64,000 bases of DNA from Paralvinella palmiformis (taxonomy: Eukaryota; Annelida; Polychaeta; Terebellida; Alvinellidae): the NCBI GenBank assembly GCA_025642065.1, contig JAODUP010000148.1:186001-250000 (forward strand), written 5' to 3'. A model generated the notes under the pieces. The model did no database searches, was not told the origin of the DNA, and saw only the letters and a list, made by a program, of their open reading frames with translations. Both the position numbers and the translations under genes were made by a program. This document shows, one piece after another, positions 45,401 through 60,000 of this stretch (position 1 is the stretch's first letter; every line of letters begins with the position of its first letter).

Positions 45401-48400
45401 TTTTATTCCAATTACATTTCATAATAATAAATGTAATGTGCTGTTGGTATTCATCAGGACATAATTAAAATATGTCATATTCTGTATATTGTTCCTAATA
45501 CTCTTTTTTGTTAATAATTATTAATAGTAATTAGATTATTATTATAAACACTAGAATACCAAAAAAATTAATTTGTGCACGTCTGCATCAGCAGACCTTC
45601 AGTCAGATCTTGAAATATATGTTTGTGTAATTTAAGTGGGAAGCTGTTAACCTGTTCAAATCATTACCCTTGATACAATTATCTGTTAGGTGGGGAATTA
45701 TTATAATATTTTATCCATGGAACAGAAACCACACATCTTGGAGATTTTGGTTTTATATTTTGTGGAATATTGCCCATATGGATGGGTAATCCAGAATGCT
45801 GAAATTGGAGTGTAACTCCTTGAAACTGTTGACTTTTATTTTGTCCAAGAGCAACCTCAAAAAGTCCTTGGAATTTGTGGAAAAACCTGGAAATGTTCTC
45901 AGGTTTCTATTTGATCAATCTTCATTCAGCCCATAAAATGTTGCTTATTGATTTGATTCACCAATTTCTGTCTTCTGGCATTGAAAAAGCTTCAAAAGTT
46001 ATACTTGGAATAACCACCTGTTTTACACATAATATACGTGGAAAACACTCATGTCTCTAAACAGCCAGGTATTCCTAGCGGATGGAAGCATTTAGGCTAG
46101 AATTAGACTAATTATCCCACACAGAGGCCACTATCTCAGTGATTGGGATGAAGAATAAAGATTATGAGCAAAGTGCCCCATGAAATTGAAAAGAATGGGC
46201 ACCGGATGTTTGCAGCGTAAAAAAGTACTCTCTGAGAGTGATTCTGATAATTTTCACAGCTATTTATTTCAGATCTATACAGGCCTACCCGCCTTTCAAC
46301 TGTTACCTTCTTGGTAATAACCTCTGTGCAAAGAGAACAAATATAATACTGTCACAGTGTCAGACAGCAGGTTTTCTTTCTTTTGAAGAAAACTAAGTGT
46401 AATTGATTTTTGATTCTAACTCAGACCTTGTCCTCATCCCATTAACCTTGCTCTCCCACCAAATGATTATGGAGACTTCATGTATGTTCTCGTTGAAGCA
46501 CAGTCAAGGTCATTCATCAAAGTTTATGTAAAATGTACCAATTTATACCAGTTTATGCTCGTTGACTGTGACCAAGAAATAATTCAATAAAACCAATATG
46601 CGCACATTTTTCCCCATCACAGAGAGATGAGTGCCCTCTTAAATGTGTATACACGAATTGCGCAGGGCGCAGTCCCATCAATATCACTGCTATCTTAGCA
46701 TAAACATACACAGAATGCTGTGATGTCATCTTCCTCACTAAGTGGTTGAGTTGAATGTGATTTAGGTTAACAACAGATCCAAACACCCCATATATAAACT
46801 ACTGGCATAATAAAGCATCCCCACATGGCAAATGGAAAAAAAAGAAACTTTGGTCGTACGTTTTCTTGACCATGTGATTGCTCTACACATGTAATATATA
46901 TTTTGTCCCTCTGTAATACAATATGTTTGAATTCTGTTGTGCAAGTATCACATTTTCCATCTACCTTCCTCCCATCTATGTGCTGTTTGTTTTTAGCTTT
47001 TGAATCACTTCACCAAATATCTGAAATGGTAATTATGAAACATCAGTTGTGTTATTGTTTAAAAAAAAATTCTTTTAGCTGTGTATGATGTCATGAAAAA
47101 CTGTCGTATTTATTAATCATATTTTAAATATATCTTGTTACTGACCTGAGATATGTAATCGGTTTGATATTAGCAGTCTGTATCTGTCATCGCTTTATGA
47201 GTGCTGTGGTTAGAGCATTGTGCTACCAAACTCCAAGTTGTGGGTTCAAATCCAACTTGTACATAAGATCTGGGGGGATGTTTCCTTAGAGTAATTAGCA
47301 TCGAGGCTAATCCAGTCATTCATTCGTTCACTCACTATCATCTTTTTATGTGTTGTGTGTTACAGCGGTTTGGTGCCGGCTGCTGCCGAGTACAGATTTC
47401 TGGACAAGGTGAAGTGGCTCGAAATGTATGGCGTAGACCTACATCCTGTACAGGGTGAGGGCAACATACAGTACTTCTTAGGGCTGACACCTACCGGTAT
47501 TGTTGTCTACAGGAACAAGGCTAAAGTAGGAAATTATTTCTGGTGAGTGGCTCATAATGACAAGAAAATACCAGCACGTTCTCGTCACTGTTCATAGTTC
47601 GGCTGTTTTCTGATGCTCTGTCCATCTTTCTTCCATTAGCTGGAGAATTGTAGAAACGTTTCAGTAGTGTATTTTTTTTCTAATATTGTTTGACTCCTTT
47701 CTGTGACACAAATCAGTTTATGTGAAATTCGAGAGAAAAAATGCTTTTAGACATGTCTCCTAACCATTTTGTAAGTTTTGAATGTCCTCTTATGTGCGCA
47801 TTATCTCTTTGTCTGATTTTCACACACACACGCACACACACACACACACAATTTAAACAATTTCCTATACTATCTTGTGGCTATGTCTAGGTTGCCATTT
47901 TTACCCTGCTTCCTGGTGACACTATGACTTATTATTATTATTATTAAAAGTTCAATTAATTTGTAACTGGTCTATGACAGGATAATAACAATAGCCTTAA
48001 CTGGTTTTTGACTTTCAGGTCTAAATTGGTTATAGTATTCAATGTTTCATTTACAGTACAGCTGTCCACCACATGTTAAATTTTAACATTTCTGGAAAAT
48101 AATATTCTTGCCAAGATCATGTATACCTTGCTTTGTTGTCATCCCGTTGCTTCTCAAACTCTTCACTGTCTCCATTTCCAGGCCAAGATTATCAAAAATA
48201 ACCTTCAAGGCAAAGTTTTTCATGATACGAGTCAGAGACAAAAATGTAAGTGTGTTTCTACCTTGACATGCACCTCATATAATTACGTGTATGTTTACTT
48301 TCTTGCGTAAACATGCGGTTAACATGATCACGGACATCTTGATCACTAACATCACTGTTGGTTTATGATTACAGAATGATGAAAACACATATGCTTTTGA

Positions 48401-51400
48401 ATGCAGCTCGAAAGCAGCCTGTAAACATCTGTGGAAGTGCTGTATTGAGCATCATGCCTTCTTCAGGTAGAGTAATTATAACTGTAGAGCATTGTTATAG
48501 TTGGGTCTTATTGCAGTGAAAACTGTTGTCACTGTACAAATAATATTAGTAATAATAATAATATGTCGTATGTTTCTTGTTCTAGATTAACTTCAGCCAA
48601 TGAGAGCTATAAAAGAATAGGAGGGCGCCTCTTCAAATTTGGTTCTAAATATCGATACAGGTTTGTGAAATTAGTTTACTTTGATTGTCATTTGAGACAG
48701 TGCTTCAACATTGTTTTAGAATATTATATTAATAATACAAATATTGTAGATTTAATAAAGCCCCCTTTTTGCAGAAGCTATTCAAAGGCTTTGTACAGTG
48801 AAATACCAGATTCTAGCTTAACAACACAGTTCTTAATATCTAAACATATTTTAATCATCTGAACAATTGTATTGCAGGTATTTTATGTTAGAATTTAGTT
48901 ACATATCTGGTCAATTAATTTTGTTTAACTTCATGAATAGATTTTTAAATTCAACCTTTGATACTTAGTTAACAACTGATTATCATGTCTGCTCCTAATT
49001 TATACATTAATATGTAGTTAAAAACAATTCAGTGAGAAAGTGCTCATGTACCAAATTGCATTTCTCCCAGCGGTCGTACAGAACGTCAGATTTTGACCGA
49101 AGCAGCGAACCGTCCAGCACCACAGGTGGTACGACGTCCGAGTAAACGTCATCAGAGACGTTCGTCATCTGAAGGCAGACTCGAAAGTAAGTGATTAATA
49201 ATTGCGTTCATTCTTCACTCCAATTTGGATGACGTGTGTTCTTATTAAGCTCGTTTATGCTCAAGATGTATTATTCCCTGTTTTTTTCTATGTATCTATG
49301 TGAAGCCTCCATGTCATATAACTGAAAATCTTATTTGATTTCAGCTGATTTGTCTCACCTTCCGGATCCAGAACAGGATCCGATGGCCGCTCCTTCTGTC
49401 ATGTTATCATCTGGATCCCATAAAGTGTATGTAATTATTTTGTATAAGCCATTTTATTTTTTAATAGCCATCAAGAATAAGTTCACTTAGTTGGGTAACA
49501 TCCAAGTGTGTTTTCTGTATGTGTTTGTGCATCATAAGCTCCAGAACAGGAATGTTCTGTACCAATCAGCTTTGACTAGATTCTGTATTATAATAATGTT
49601 ATCATCACCTAATGAGAGAAAGACCATCAAACATTTTATTCTTTATGGCTTTGTTAAGTACAGAATGACCTTATGTTCATTACTGTAGTTCTTTGTGTTG
49701 ATCCAGTTAATATCCAGGTTGTTGAAATTTGAGGGATTTTTGTATTTATGGTTTTTGATATGAAATCTTTCAGGGCACCATATCACAGAGCCGAAGGATA
49801 TCAATCGGCACCTGATTCACCTCGGAGTACCTGCTCGGCACCATGGCTAGGCAACTCCAAACACAAAGGGTTAATATCAGTTAGCTTATCTCATTGCCAT
49901 CACATTCTGTTTGAAAATATATTTGTCGATGCAAAGTGCTGGTGACATTTCTTTTGTACTGACGCTGATGATTGTTCTTGTTGCTGTTTCATCAGGGGCC
50001 TGTACACAAGTGGTCGTGAATCACCACTCTCAGTACGCAGTGAGAAGATGATGTTTCCAAAGCGCATTGCCTCCGGCAGCGAGAGTGAGGGTGGTCCTTC
50101 TGCTAGAAGAAGGTAAATAGAGTCAGTGAGAGAATGATACATTTGTTTTGGATGCGTCGTCCTGCAAACAAATTATATTCATTTTAAAGTAGTGTAAGTA
50201 ACCATTTCAGTGTTCAAGTTCAGAATAGGAAACCTTTAGTGTTGAGCCAGTTATCCAAAGGTCTCAAGTTTGATGTTACATGTTACTGTAGCACTTGGCA
50301 TAATAATAATAATAATAATAATAATGTTGGAATGACAGTTTTTAATATGGCCAGCCACAACTAATGTGGGAGGTCCAGGTGTATGTTTTTGTCTCCCCAC
50401 TGAGACTAATGCTAAATAACTTTAGAATCTGACATAAAAAGATATTCAAAAACAAAGAAAAAACTTACCAGAAATTTCACTATACTGTAGCTAACCTCCC
50501 AAATTTCTTGTTTGTAATGCTAGAAAAATAATGGCCAAATTTTTCAGATAGGGAACCCTATTGTCTGAATAGACATGGCACAGTACACTATAGTGTCTGA
50601 TGAATGGATGTTGTTCTAGCCTGTGTCAAAATAATAATAATAATAATATGTTTGGTTATAAGAATTTTTAATTTTACAATTTTAGTCTTTTGGGTATTTG
50701 ATATTAAAGGAAATCTCAAGTAATGTGGTTATGCTATTTATTCCCATAGATAAATATTCAGATTTTAGTCTTCTGACTACAGAAGATTCAGAATGAAGCT
50801 ACTGTTGCTTTATTTCTGGATTTCAGCACTGCCATAAAAATTGTGTTTAAAATTTGCAGCAGTTCTAACAATTTATTGCTCGTGTTTTCTGTTAAAAAAA
50901 TTGTTAAATTCTTATATCTCTGATGTTTTACTGGTATTAATAATCAAGCTTATTAACTGAATAAAGTACACATCATCCAGCAATCAAGAAAGATATATTT
51001 ACATACATGTGCAAATACATATGTATGGGGACACACACACACACATATGTTTTAAACCAAGCACCCACTAGCACTAATTGGTCTATAGCATGTACCCTTA
51101 CTAACTTATCTTATTTTTATTATAGTCGAGCTCATCATAGATACGAGTCAGAAACGGAAAGTGAATATGTTTATGAGCCATACTACAACAGACAGAATAG
51201 GTAAATGATAATTCCTCCAGGAATAAGGTTATCATTAATTGGGCCGTAATTTATTGACTTCTTGCATCACAATTGTAAAAAAACCTACCTGGTCATTTAA
51301 TTAGTCATAAATGGTATGTTGTTTTGAGGTACTCTATGATACAGAACTCTCACAGGCAGATAGCTGTTAATACATGATTTCCATGAAGAATATGCCACAT

Positions 51401-54400
51401 ATTATGTCCTTTTGGAACTGAATTTGTGATTAAAGGGACAGTTCAGCTGTAGATAATATCACTTAAATATATAATGCTTATAACAGTAAACATAAATTCA
51501 CAATAATAATCACGAACTATCCCTGATATCATAGAAATAATCCAAACTACTGCAGGGCTGCTATTATGGCTGCACCTGATGCCAGATTCGAAAGCGGGAA
51601 GGAGAAAAGTCAAGTGCTCCGACGTCACCCGATCCAGCAGCTTCGGCTATCTCCACTAATAAGAGCTGAAATAATCTGTTAAATAGTCATAACCATTGGT
51701 AACGAATAAACAAGAAAAACATCATATTTACTGTAATAGATGTTCAAAGAAACCGCTACAGGAATGTGTAAATCTGTCTGTCTGGTCTTGTGTATCCAAA
51801 AAAATTATGAATTTACCTATGAAACATATGTCATTCTATGCACATTCACTGTATAGATGGCATTGTGGTCAGAAAGTTGACCCATAAAGCGCAGTTGAAA
51901 TCATGTATTTTCTGGTTCTATTTAAAAAAATATCTAACTGTTTATTATCAGTTTTGTTCGTCGGATTAATAAATCTCCTTTGTTACAGAGCTCCAGCTGA
52001 CTATACAGAAAGTGAGACGGAGGTTAATTTTCAGCAGCGCCAGAGACGACATCGTAAATCGACGGAGAGTTTACCCTGTAGAGAGGCCCACTGGAGGGAA
52101 ATGCAGCAAATGAGGGAGATTAATAATGGGTGAGAAACATAACAATATTTAATATATAGCCCCGAATTAAATGTTTAGTAGACTATTTTATGTCTTTTAC
52201 TAATTGATGTCTATATTATTCTTGAACCTTTGCTTTCACAGGCCTTATCAGCTTCGACCAAATGGGTAAGATACAGAATCCACATTTTTTAGGGTCCATT
52301 CGTATTATTATGCTTATCGTAGAGGGGTTAGTACGTGGCTACAGAATCTAAATCTAGATAGATAAACAGACAGATAGACAAACAAACAAATGAGTAGACA
52401 GACAGACAGTAACACAATGGTGAAGAGATATTGATGAAGGGGCAAGGATTAGTGCATATACACTCAATACACATATGCATAAATATAAAACACACAGTTT
52501 TATTTATTATCATTTGTAAATGTTTAATGCCACCATCTATTATTTTCTTTGGTATAGTGTTTGTTGTAGCTATAACTTAGTATTTATTACTTTATTACAA
52601 CAGCGTTGTCATTATTGTGGTATCAGTTATTAGTGGTGTTGTAGAGTACAGCAGGAAATGAACTAACGTGTTTACAAGATTCTTTATTGAATGCCTGAAC
52701 ATGCTAGTTACTTTCTTTTTAATATTTACCAATATGTTTAATTCATAATGTTTTCTGGATACAATTTATTCACCGAAGGTTCAAATGTTTCTATCAGATA
52801 GAGTTCTTGCTCGTGAAAAAATATTCATCAATGTTTATACGCTCATTTTAGTCTAGATTTTGTAAGAAAGATTAGCACATCTTATGCTGTAGAATTTATT
52901 GGAATAAAAATAAAATGTCTATTCCGTGACCAATATGTAATGAAAAAAGGTCTCAGTATATCAATTTTGTTTATTTATTTGTAGATCATTAACATCTATG
53001 GCCTCTGATCCGACGGGTGGTGCCAGAAGACGACGCAAGTAAGGGCAATCATTTTTTATAATTGACTGATTAGTGGACATTTAGTTATTTGTTTTTATAT
53101 GACAACCATATTTTTCACACTGCTATTCATTTAAATGGATATCAGTTACATTTCCTAAAAGTTTTAATATCACTTGTTTTTATACACTACTACTATTTTC
53201 AAGGTAATTTATTACTGTTCTTAAAAATAATCCACATATTCCGAATTGCTTTTGCCTATTTTTGGTTTTTAAGCTAGTGTGCATTAAAAGAACATGACTG
53301 TGATATGTGTGTGGCTTGCTTCCCATTTGTTCAATTTGATCTTCTGGTCATCACAATTTGACCAAATCATGGTTTCTACAAAGAAAAAGGTTGTAAAATG
53401 ATGTGCCCAGCAAGGAACCATCTGATTGGTTTGGAAGAATCATGCAAGAAAACGTTCATTTAAGAAATCATGGTTTAGTCTGATCATACAGAGTACCGAA
53501 TATTGACTAAAACCACAAACTCCACAGACCCGGATTTGATTGGTGACAAAAACATTCCCAAAAATGTGACATTCTAAAAAAGACATTATGATCGAGAAGA
53601 TTTACATGTCCCTTATAGCCTCAGATTATAGTTAAAAGGAGTCATCCTGCCAGAGACAGTATGTCCTCCTCTAGAAGTGGGTTTGAAAAAGGTTGTAAAA
53701 TGATGTGCCCAGCAAGGAACCATCTGATTGGTTTGGAAGAATCATGCAAGAAAACGTTCATTTAAGAAATCATGGTTTAGTCTGATCATACAGAGTACCG
53801 AATATTGACTAAAACCACAAACTCCACAGACCCGGATTTGATTGGTGACAAAAACGTTCCCAAAAATGTGACATTCTAAAAAAGACATTATGATTGAGAA
53901 GATTTACATGTCCCTTATAGCCTCAGATTATAGTTAAAAGGAGTCATCCTGCCAGAAACAGTATGTCCTCCTCTAGAAGTGGGTTTGAAAAAGGTTGTAA
54001 AATGATGTGCCCAGCAAGGAACCATCTGATTGGTTTGGAAGAATCATGCAAGAAAACGTTCATTTAAGAAATCATGGTTTAGTCTGATCATACAGAGTAC
54101 CGAATATTGACTAAAACCACAAACTCCACAGACCCGGATTTGATTGGTGACAAAAACGTTCCCAAAAATGTGACATTCTAAAAAAGACATTATGATTGAG
54201 AAGATTTACATGTCCCTTATAGCCTCAGATTATAGTTAAAAGGAGTCATCCTGCCAGAGACAGTATGTCCTCCTCTAGAAGTGGGTTTGAAAAAGGTTGT
54301 AAAATGATGTGCCCAGCAAGGAACCATCTGATTGGTTTGGAAGAATCATGCAAGAAAACGTTCATTTAAGAAATCATGGTTTAGTCTGATCATACAGAGT

Positions 54401-56980
54401 ACCGAATATTGACTAAAACCACAAACTCCACAGACCCGGATTTGATTGGTGACAAAAACCTTCCCAAAAATGTGACATTCTAAAAAGGACATTATGATTG
54501 AGAAGATTTACATGTCCCTAATAGCCTCAGATTATAGTTAAAAGGAGTCATCCTGCCAGAGACAGTATGTCCTCATCTAGAAGTGGGTTTGAAATCTGCA
54601 AGTTATTTAGTAATGGCATTCTGAGCTCGTAGTTGCTTGTAGAATTGAGCTGAATTTGGTTAGACAGCATTGATAATAGAACTAGTAAGAATAAAGCTCC
54701 CCATAAACTGACACGTTCACCAACCATCCTCATTGACATTTCAATGGCTTTCATTTGAATGCCTGCTGGAAATATCATGAAAATAATATTAAAAAGTATA
54801 TAATAAATTATAATAATTTCAGGACTTAATGTGATGGATTTTTTTCCCATTTAATTTAATTAGCCTTTTAGTATCATATTTATTTAGCATAAATGTATAA
54901 TACTTAAATGAGTTATTAGTTTCAGATTGTTCATTTATTAAAATTTAGAAGAAACGATTTAAACAAAACATACCATACTGCTAGCCAGCTTGAGGGTCGC
55001 TGGGCGGGCACCTCCATGGTGTAGCGTTAGCGTGTTGGACCACAGATCACTACCACCCATGTTCGAAATCTTGGCGTGGGCATATCTGAAGGGTGTTTCG
55101 TGTTTGACTTCACTTCATTATCTTTGGAGGTTGCTTGGCCCATTTAGCCTAACATGTGCACAAAAGTGGCTGTAAAACATCGATCATCATCATCATGAGG
55201 GTGACTGGCTATAAATCTAGTCAATTAGCAGTGTCATTGGTATTATTTTCCATTAGAGTGCCCCATTGTTTATGGATGAGATCAATAGAAAAAATTATGA
55301 AACACAATCTGATAATTTTAAATAATTCATGATGATCACTAGTTCAGATATTAAATCACCAGCTACAGCTAGTCTTTGACTAAATTAAATTATTTAAATA
55401 CTGTTTTCATTTTAGAAGAAGCCGTTCACCGGGAAACAGAAAGCCTCCAGAGGAACTAGCTCAGTACTTCAGGTCAGTTGGGAAATGTTGAGTAATTTGA
55501 ATATGGAATAAAATATTTTGAATAGCTGCTTAATATTGATTAAACACAGATTTTGCATGTAGTAATGTGCCTGAGGTCATTATATAAGAAATATTATGTC
55601 TTCAATTCTTTTATATGGTTTAGACAACATGTTGGGCTAAATTTTAAAGGCCAGTTAAATTCAAGGTAACCTGTCCCACGTGGCCAAATTCAAGGTCAAA
55701 TTCAAGATCAAAAGGTCACCACTATTTACCTTGCTTATATTCCAAAAATATTCTAGAAATATCTATTTCACCAAGATTGACCAATTGGTTACTGAGATAT
55801 GGTCATTTGAATATTGGTGGCGATGTCCGTTTTAGTAAAAATTGTGAAACTTGGGTGGGTAATATCTCCAACTTCCAGTAAAATTGGAGAGGGTGAGGTG
55901 CCATTTTTCTATTTTTTTTGATGATTTAACATGGAATGATCCATGAAACGAAGTTACCTCTTTGAATGGTTTATTTCTGCATTGCAAGAAGCTAAAAGTT
56001 TGTTATTTTTTACTTCACGTTAATGTTGTAAAGCCATAACTTAACTGGAAATCTAACATGTGCTGACTCTGCAGTTAAGGTATGAAATGTTATAACAGTT
56101 AGCTAAACCTACAGAAAGACATCACTTGCCATTAATTGTTTTCGATGTTACTCGTATTGTTAAGACGTTGTTCCCCGAGAAGTTATTGCTGTGTTAATAG
56201 ACATTGTCATAATTAATCCAAAGGGTACAATCCTTTGTATGGAGTTCTATTCATTATGTACAGAAAAGGTGACAGTCAAATTGTTTAGATCACTTCTAAA
56301 TCTTTTCATTTTACAATAAATGAGTGCTAATGCTTCGATCATTCTTTCAGGTATATTGATCCTGCAGAAGAAGGAATTACAGTGGAACAAATGAAGGAGA
56401 TCGGTTATGAACAAGTCCATGTGTAAGTATATTGCCGCAGTTACATTTAATTATGTATTGTTACTATGTTCACTGTGTGTGAAGTGTACACCCAAGAATA
56501 ATACTAATATTAGTTCTGTCGTGTAGATTTATCGCAATTATTTTGGATTTATATATTGTGTATTTATATATTGTGTATACGAAATGAACTGTTTTGTTAA
56601 ATATTGTTTTGCTTGAGTGACATACAGTACATCTAAGTAACTCGTGCTTCACTCAGCGTTTGTTAATGTTGATGTCCTGTTAACAATTTCCATAAATATC
56701 CCAAATCATAAATTTGACACATAATGGAAGTACGAAAACATGACCAACAAGAAAGTAGTAGACCATTTGAAAAACATTGATCAGTGTCTTATTAAGGCCC
56801 GATTGAAAGCCACTATGTCCATCCTGGTGTTTGGATGGCATTAGCTTTTGATGCTAACAGAGTTCTAAGTGTAATTATCTCTCAAAAATAATACTTAAAA
56901 TTCTATGAATTAAAAATTAAGAAAATTGAAATTTAATGACCATAGTATTCTTGTTATGTGTCTTTAATGTATATAATTAC

Positions 56981-57016
<36 letters not shown>

Positions 57017-60000
57017 GTTGATTAGGATGTGCATCTTATGATATGATGGCTTTAAGTTAGTTGCATAGCAACACGGTCCAGGAAACTATGTTATTCTCCC
57101 TACGTACAACAGTCATTCTCTTACTACCAACTTATACCCTGTCAAGGTCTGTGTTCTTCTTATGACTGGTTATTGAATTATGATGGATTAGGTGCAATTA
57201 AAATGCACCTTATTCTGTAAAGACATTAGGGTATGAAATATGTACTAATCCTGCATCCATGGCCAATACTATTATTAAGGTAAGCTGGTGTATTTTTGCC
57301 ATTATGATACAATACAGAATCTAGGAGACTAGTCACTGGGCTCTCTAGCAGCCATAGGTCAGACAGTATAGCTCAGGATGCACCTGAGTAAATGATGTTT
57401 GACGATGTTAAGTTGGAGGAAAATAGAGGCAATGGGGGGGGGGTGTGAAGCTGTGTTGATTAATTTTTATATTCTGTCTTTGGCTTCTGAGGAAGCTAAA
57501 TGTCCGGAATTCTCTGAGCTGCAAAAGGGCACGCCAGAGGGTATGATTTAGTTATGGGTTGGATTAGATTCAGAACTTGTTTTATATATCCTCACCCAAT
57601 CAGAATCTATACCTTTGGAGGTCGCTCAGTCCATTTAACCTACCATGTGCACGAAAGTGGCTGTAAACGTCAATCATTATCCTCGCTCAATCAGAATCTA
57701 ACTAACTCTGCATTATTTTGTTGTTGTTGTTGTTGTTAGCATTTCTCACAGCAACTTTACTAATCACTTTTATTTGTTTTTATATGTGGGTTTGTATTGG
57801 TTGTGTAACTTCAGCAATTATAATCATGATACTCTTGTAATAACTGAATTTAGCTAACCTCGTATTGCTCCTTCCTCCTCTGTGCTAATGATATAAATAT
57901 TTATAACTCATACATTTTTGTTTTTATTAAACATGTGATTAACACCTCATTGCTGTGTTATCCTGATATGTGTGTGTGTACCTTTGTGTGGCCAAACAGA
58001 AGTGCAATGCCTGCTGTCAATATAAAAACTGCCAGCCGCAGTCGTCATAAATCACCAAAACATAGGAGTTATGGGTAAGTCACTGTGGAGGTTTCTATTA
58101 GAAAGTGTCCTTACAGCATCGTATATTAATTGTTTTCAATCTAAACCCATGCTGAGTAAGGCACTTTATGAAATATGTTTCATTATTTTGATTTTTATTG
58201 TAATATATAAAAGTCTTTCAGAAATCAGATTTTAGATGATAAGTGGTCAATTATTAAGTGTTCTTATTTTGGGGTTTCAGTGAGTTAAGTGCCAAGAGTG
58301 TTCCAGCAACAATACCAGCAGCCATTCCAGCTGGTGAGGCTCCACCCCCTTATATGGAAGACACTGCCAATAAGAAGCGAGGAAGACAACAGAGTCAGCC
58401 AAATCTGCGATATCCTGAAGCTAAACAAAGGTGAAAATAATTGGCAATTAATTGGAAAACTGAATATTTTGAAAGGTTTTGAGATTTTTAAAAATTTTTG
58501 AGATTTTTATAAGTGGCTTTTGTTCATCTTGGATTTTATTTTGCCTTACAGAACTTTATGAAGTAGTTCAATATGTTTTTTTGTTTGTTTGCGGTTGATT
58601 ATATAAATTGCTGATCCGGACCAAGTTGTTTATTGCACTGAGAATAGTTAATCATGATGTTAGCTGATTTAGTAAAAAATTATGTTTATGTTAAAGATGA
58701 CATGTAGCACTGAACTTAGTTTATCTTTCTCCCATTTTAGATCTGCTCCGGTTGAAAATGGATGTTTACGCAATCCAGCCTTGGTACAGAAACAACAAAC
58801 GCATTCGGCTCCAATTGTCAAAACGAAGGTAAAGTCGATGCTCAAGTCATACTGGATTTGGTTTTGTTCGTAACTTTTGTAAGGCACTCTGACAATCAAT
58901 GTCCAACATGGTTCAGGTGCTGCGGTGTACCTTTGAATGATAATAACCTGTAGATGATTTACTTTTCCCATTTTCAGTCCATGCCGTATTCCTCCCCGCT
59001 GTATTGTTCGACGCTGCCAAATAACGACCAGCCATCACCAGTGACGCCCGCTGAGAGTGGGCCAAAACACACACGGGATGATTCTGGACTCGGAGCGGAA
59101 CAGGATAATGGCTCTCTGAACTCCTCATCGAGGTAACCTGCAACAGCAGTGCATGTCTAACATGTGTGCTTTATTAACTTATATTTCACATAATTTAGTA
59201 GTCGTTTGTATATGAAGTGAAACTGAGTCGTATCAATTCAATTAGTTTGGTTAAAATGGCTTAATTTGACATAAGAGTTGAGTTTATCGTTGTAGCTGGA
59301 ATGTGTTAGTTTTTAGCATGTTCATGTGTGTGCCGTTTTAGTAAGCAGACCAAGCATTGATTATAATTTTGTTTTTATCGTTGGTGCATGTTACTGGTTG
59401 TGGTATTTTATAGGTTAGGTTTATTTTTATACGATAGAAAATAGTGTTCAGCAAACTATTGGAATTTAAATTTTTCACTAGCTGAAATGGATCGAGTCAA
59501 ACTTGTTTCTTTGTGCACAGGTAAATTTGGTAAATATAAGCTCTTGGTTAGGCTTAGAATGATCATATCTGTCCTTATTTCTTGAATCAACATCAGCCAG
59601 GCACAACAGCTGTTCTACACGGGTCCCGACCCCAATGCCCCGTATGAGCCACAGGGTACGAGGGGACCCGTGCCTGCAGTGCCAGTGCCCTGCCAGTTTG
59701 GCAGTGAGGCGCCTAGCCCATACACTGCAATGGCTTCTTACACTGGAGCGCAGAATGCGGAGTTGTATCCCTGGATATCAACCTTGGAGCAGTTGGCACC
59801 GAGGTAATCATGGCCGTGGTGATAAGCTGTGGTTGTATATCCACTCTGTATAACTGGATGTATTGCTATTTGTGTGATTGGTATCTTCATAGGATCTGTG
59901 CCTTCTCTGTCGGTGCCCTAAACATTCCACTCAGGATCAGCATTGCTTCTTCGTTCACTCTTATAGCACCACTCTCTACACCTTTTCCCTGAGGATTGTC

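Larger units (their letters stand above)
43731..47365 (+). other. EPB41L4A intron 6
   Basis: 3.6 kb, no coding exon recognised. It contains tRNA-like repeats at 45248-45320 and 47202-47335; the rest is unassigned AT-rich DNA. Confidence 0.6.

Noticed and set aside
48563..48862. 99-codon frame spanning EPB41L4A exon 10
   Set aside because: Only 48586-48660 is exon; the rest is intron read-through past the donor at 48661.
49900..50142. 80-codon minus-strand frame
   Set aside because: Antisense shadow of EPB41L4A exon 14.
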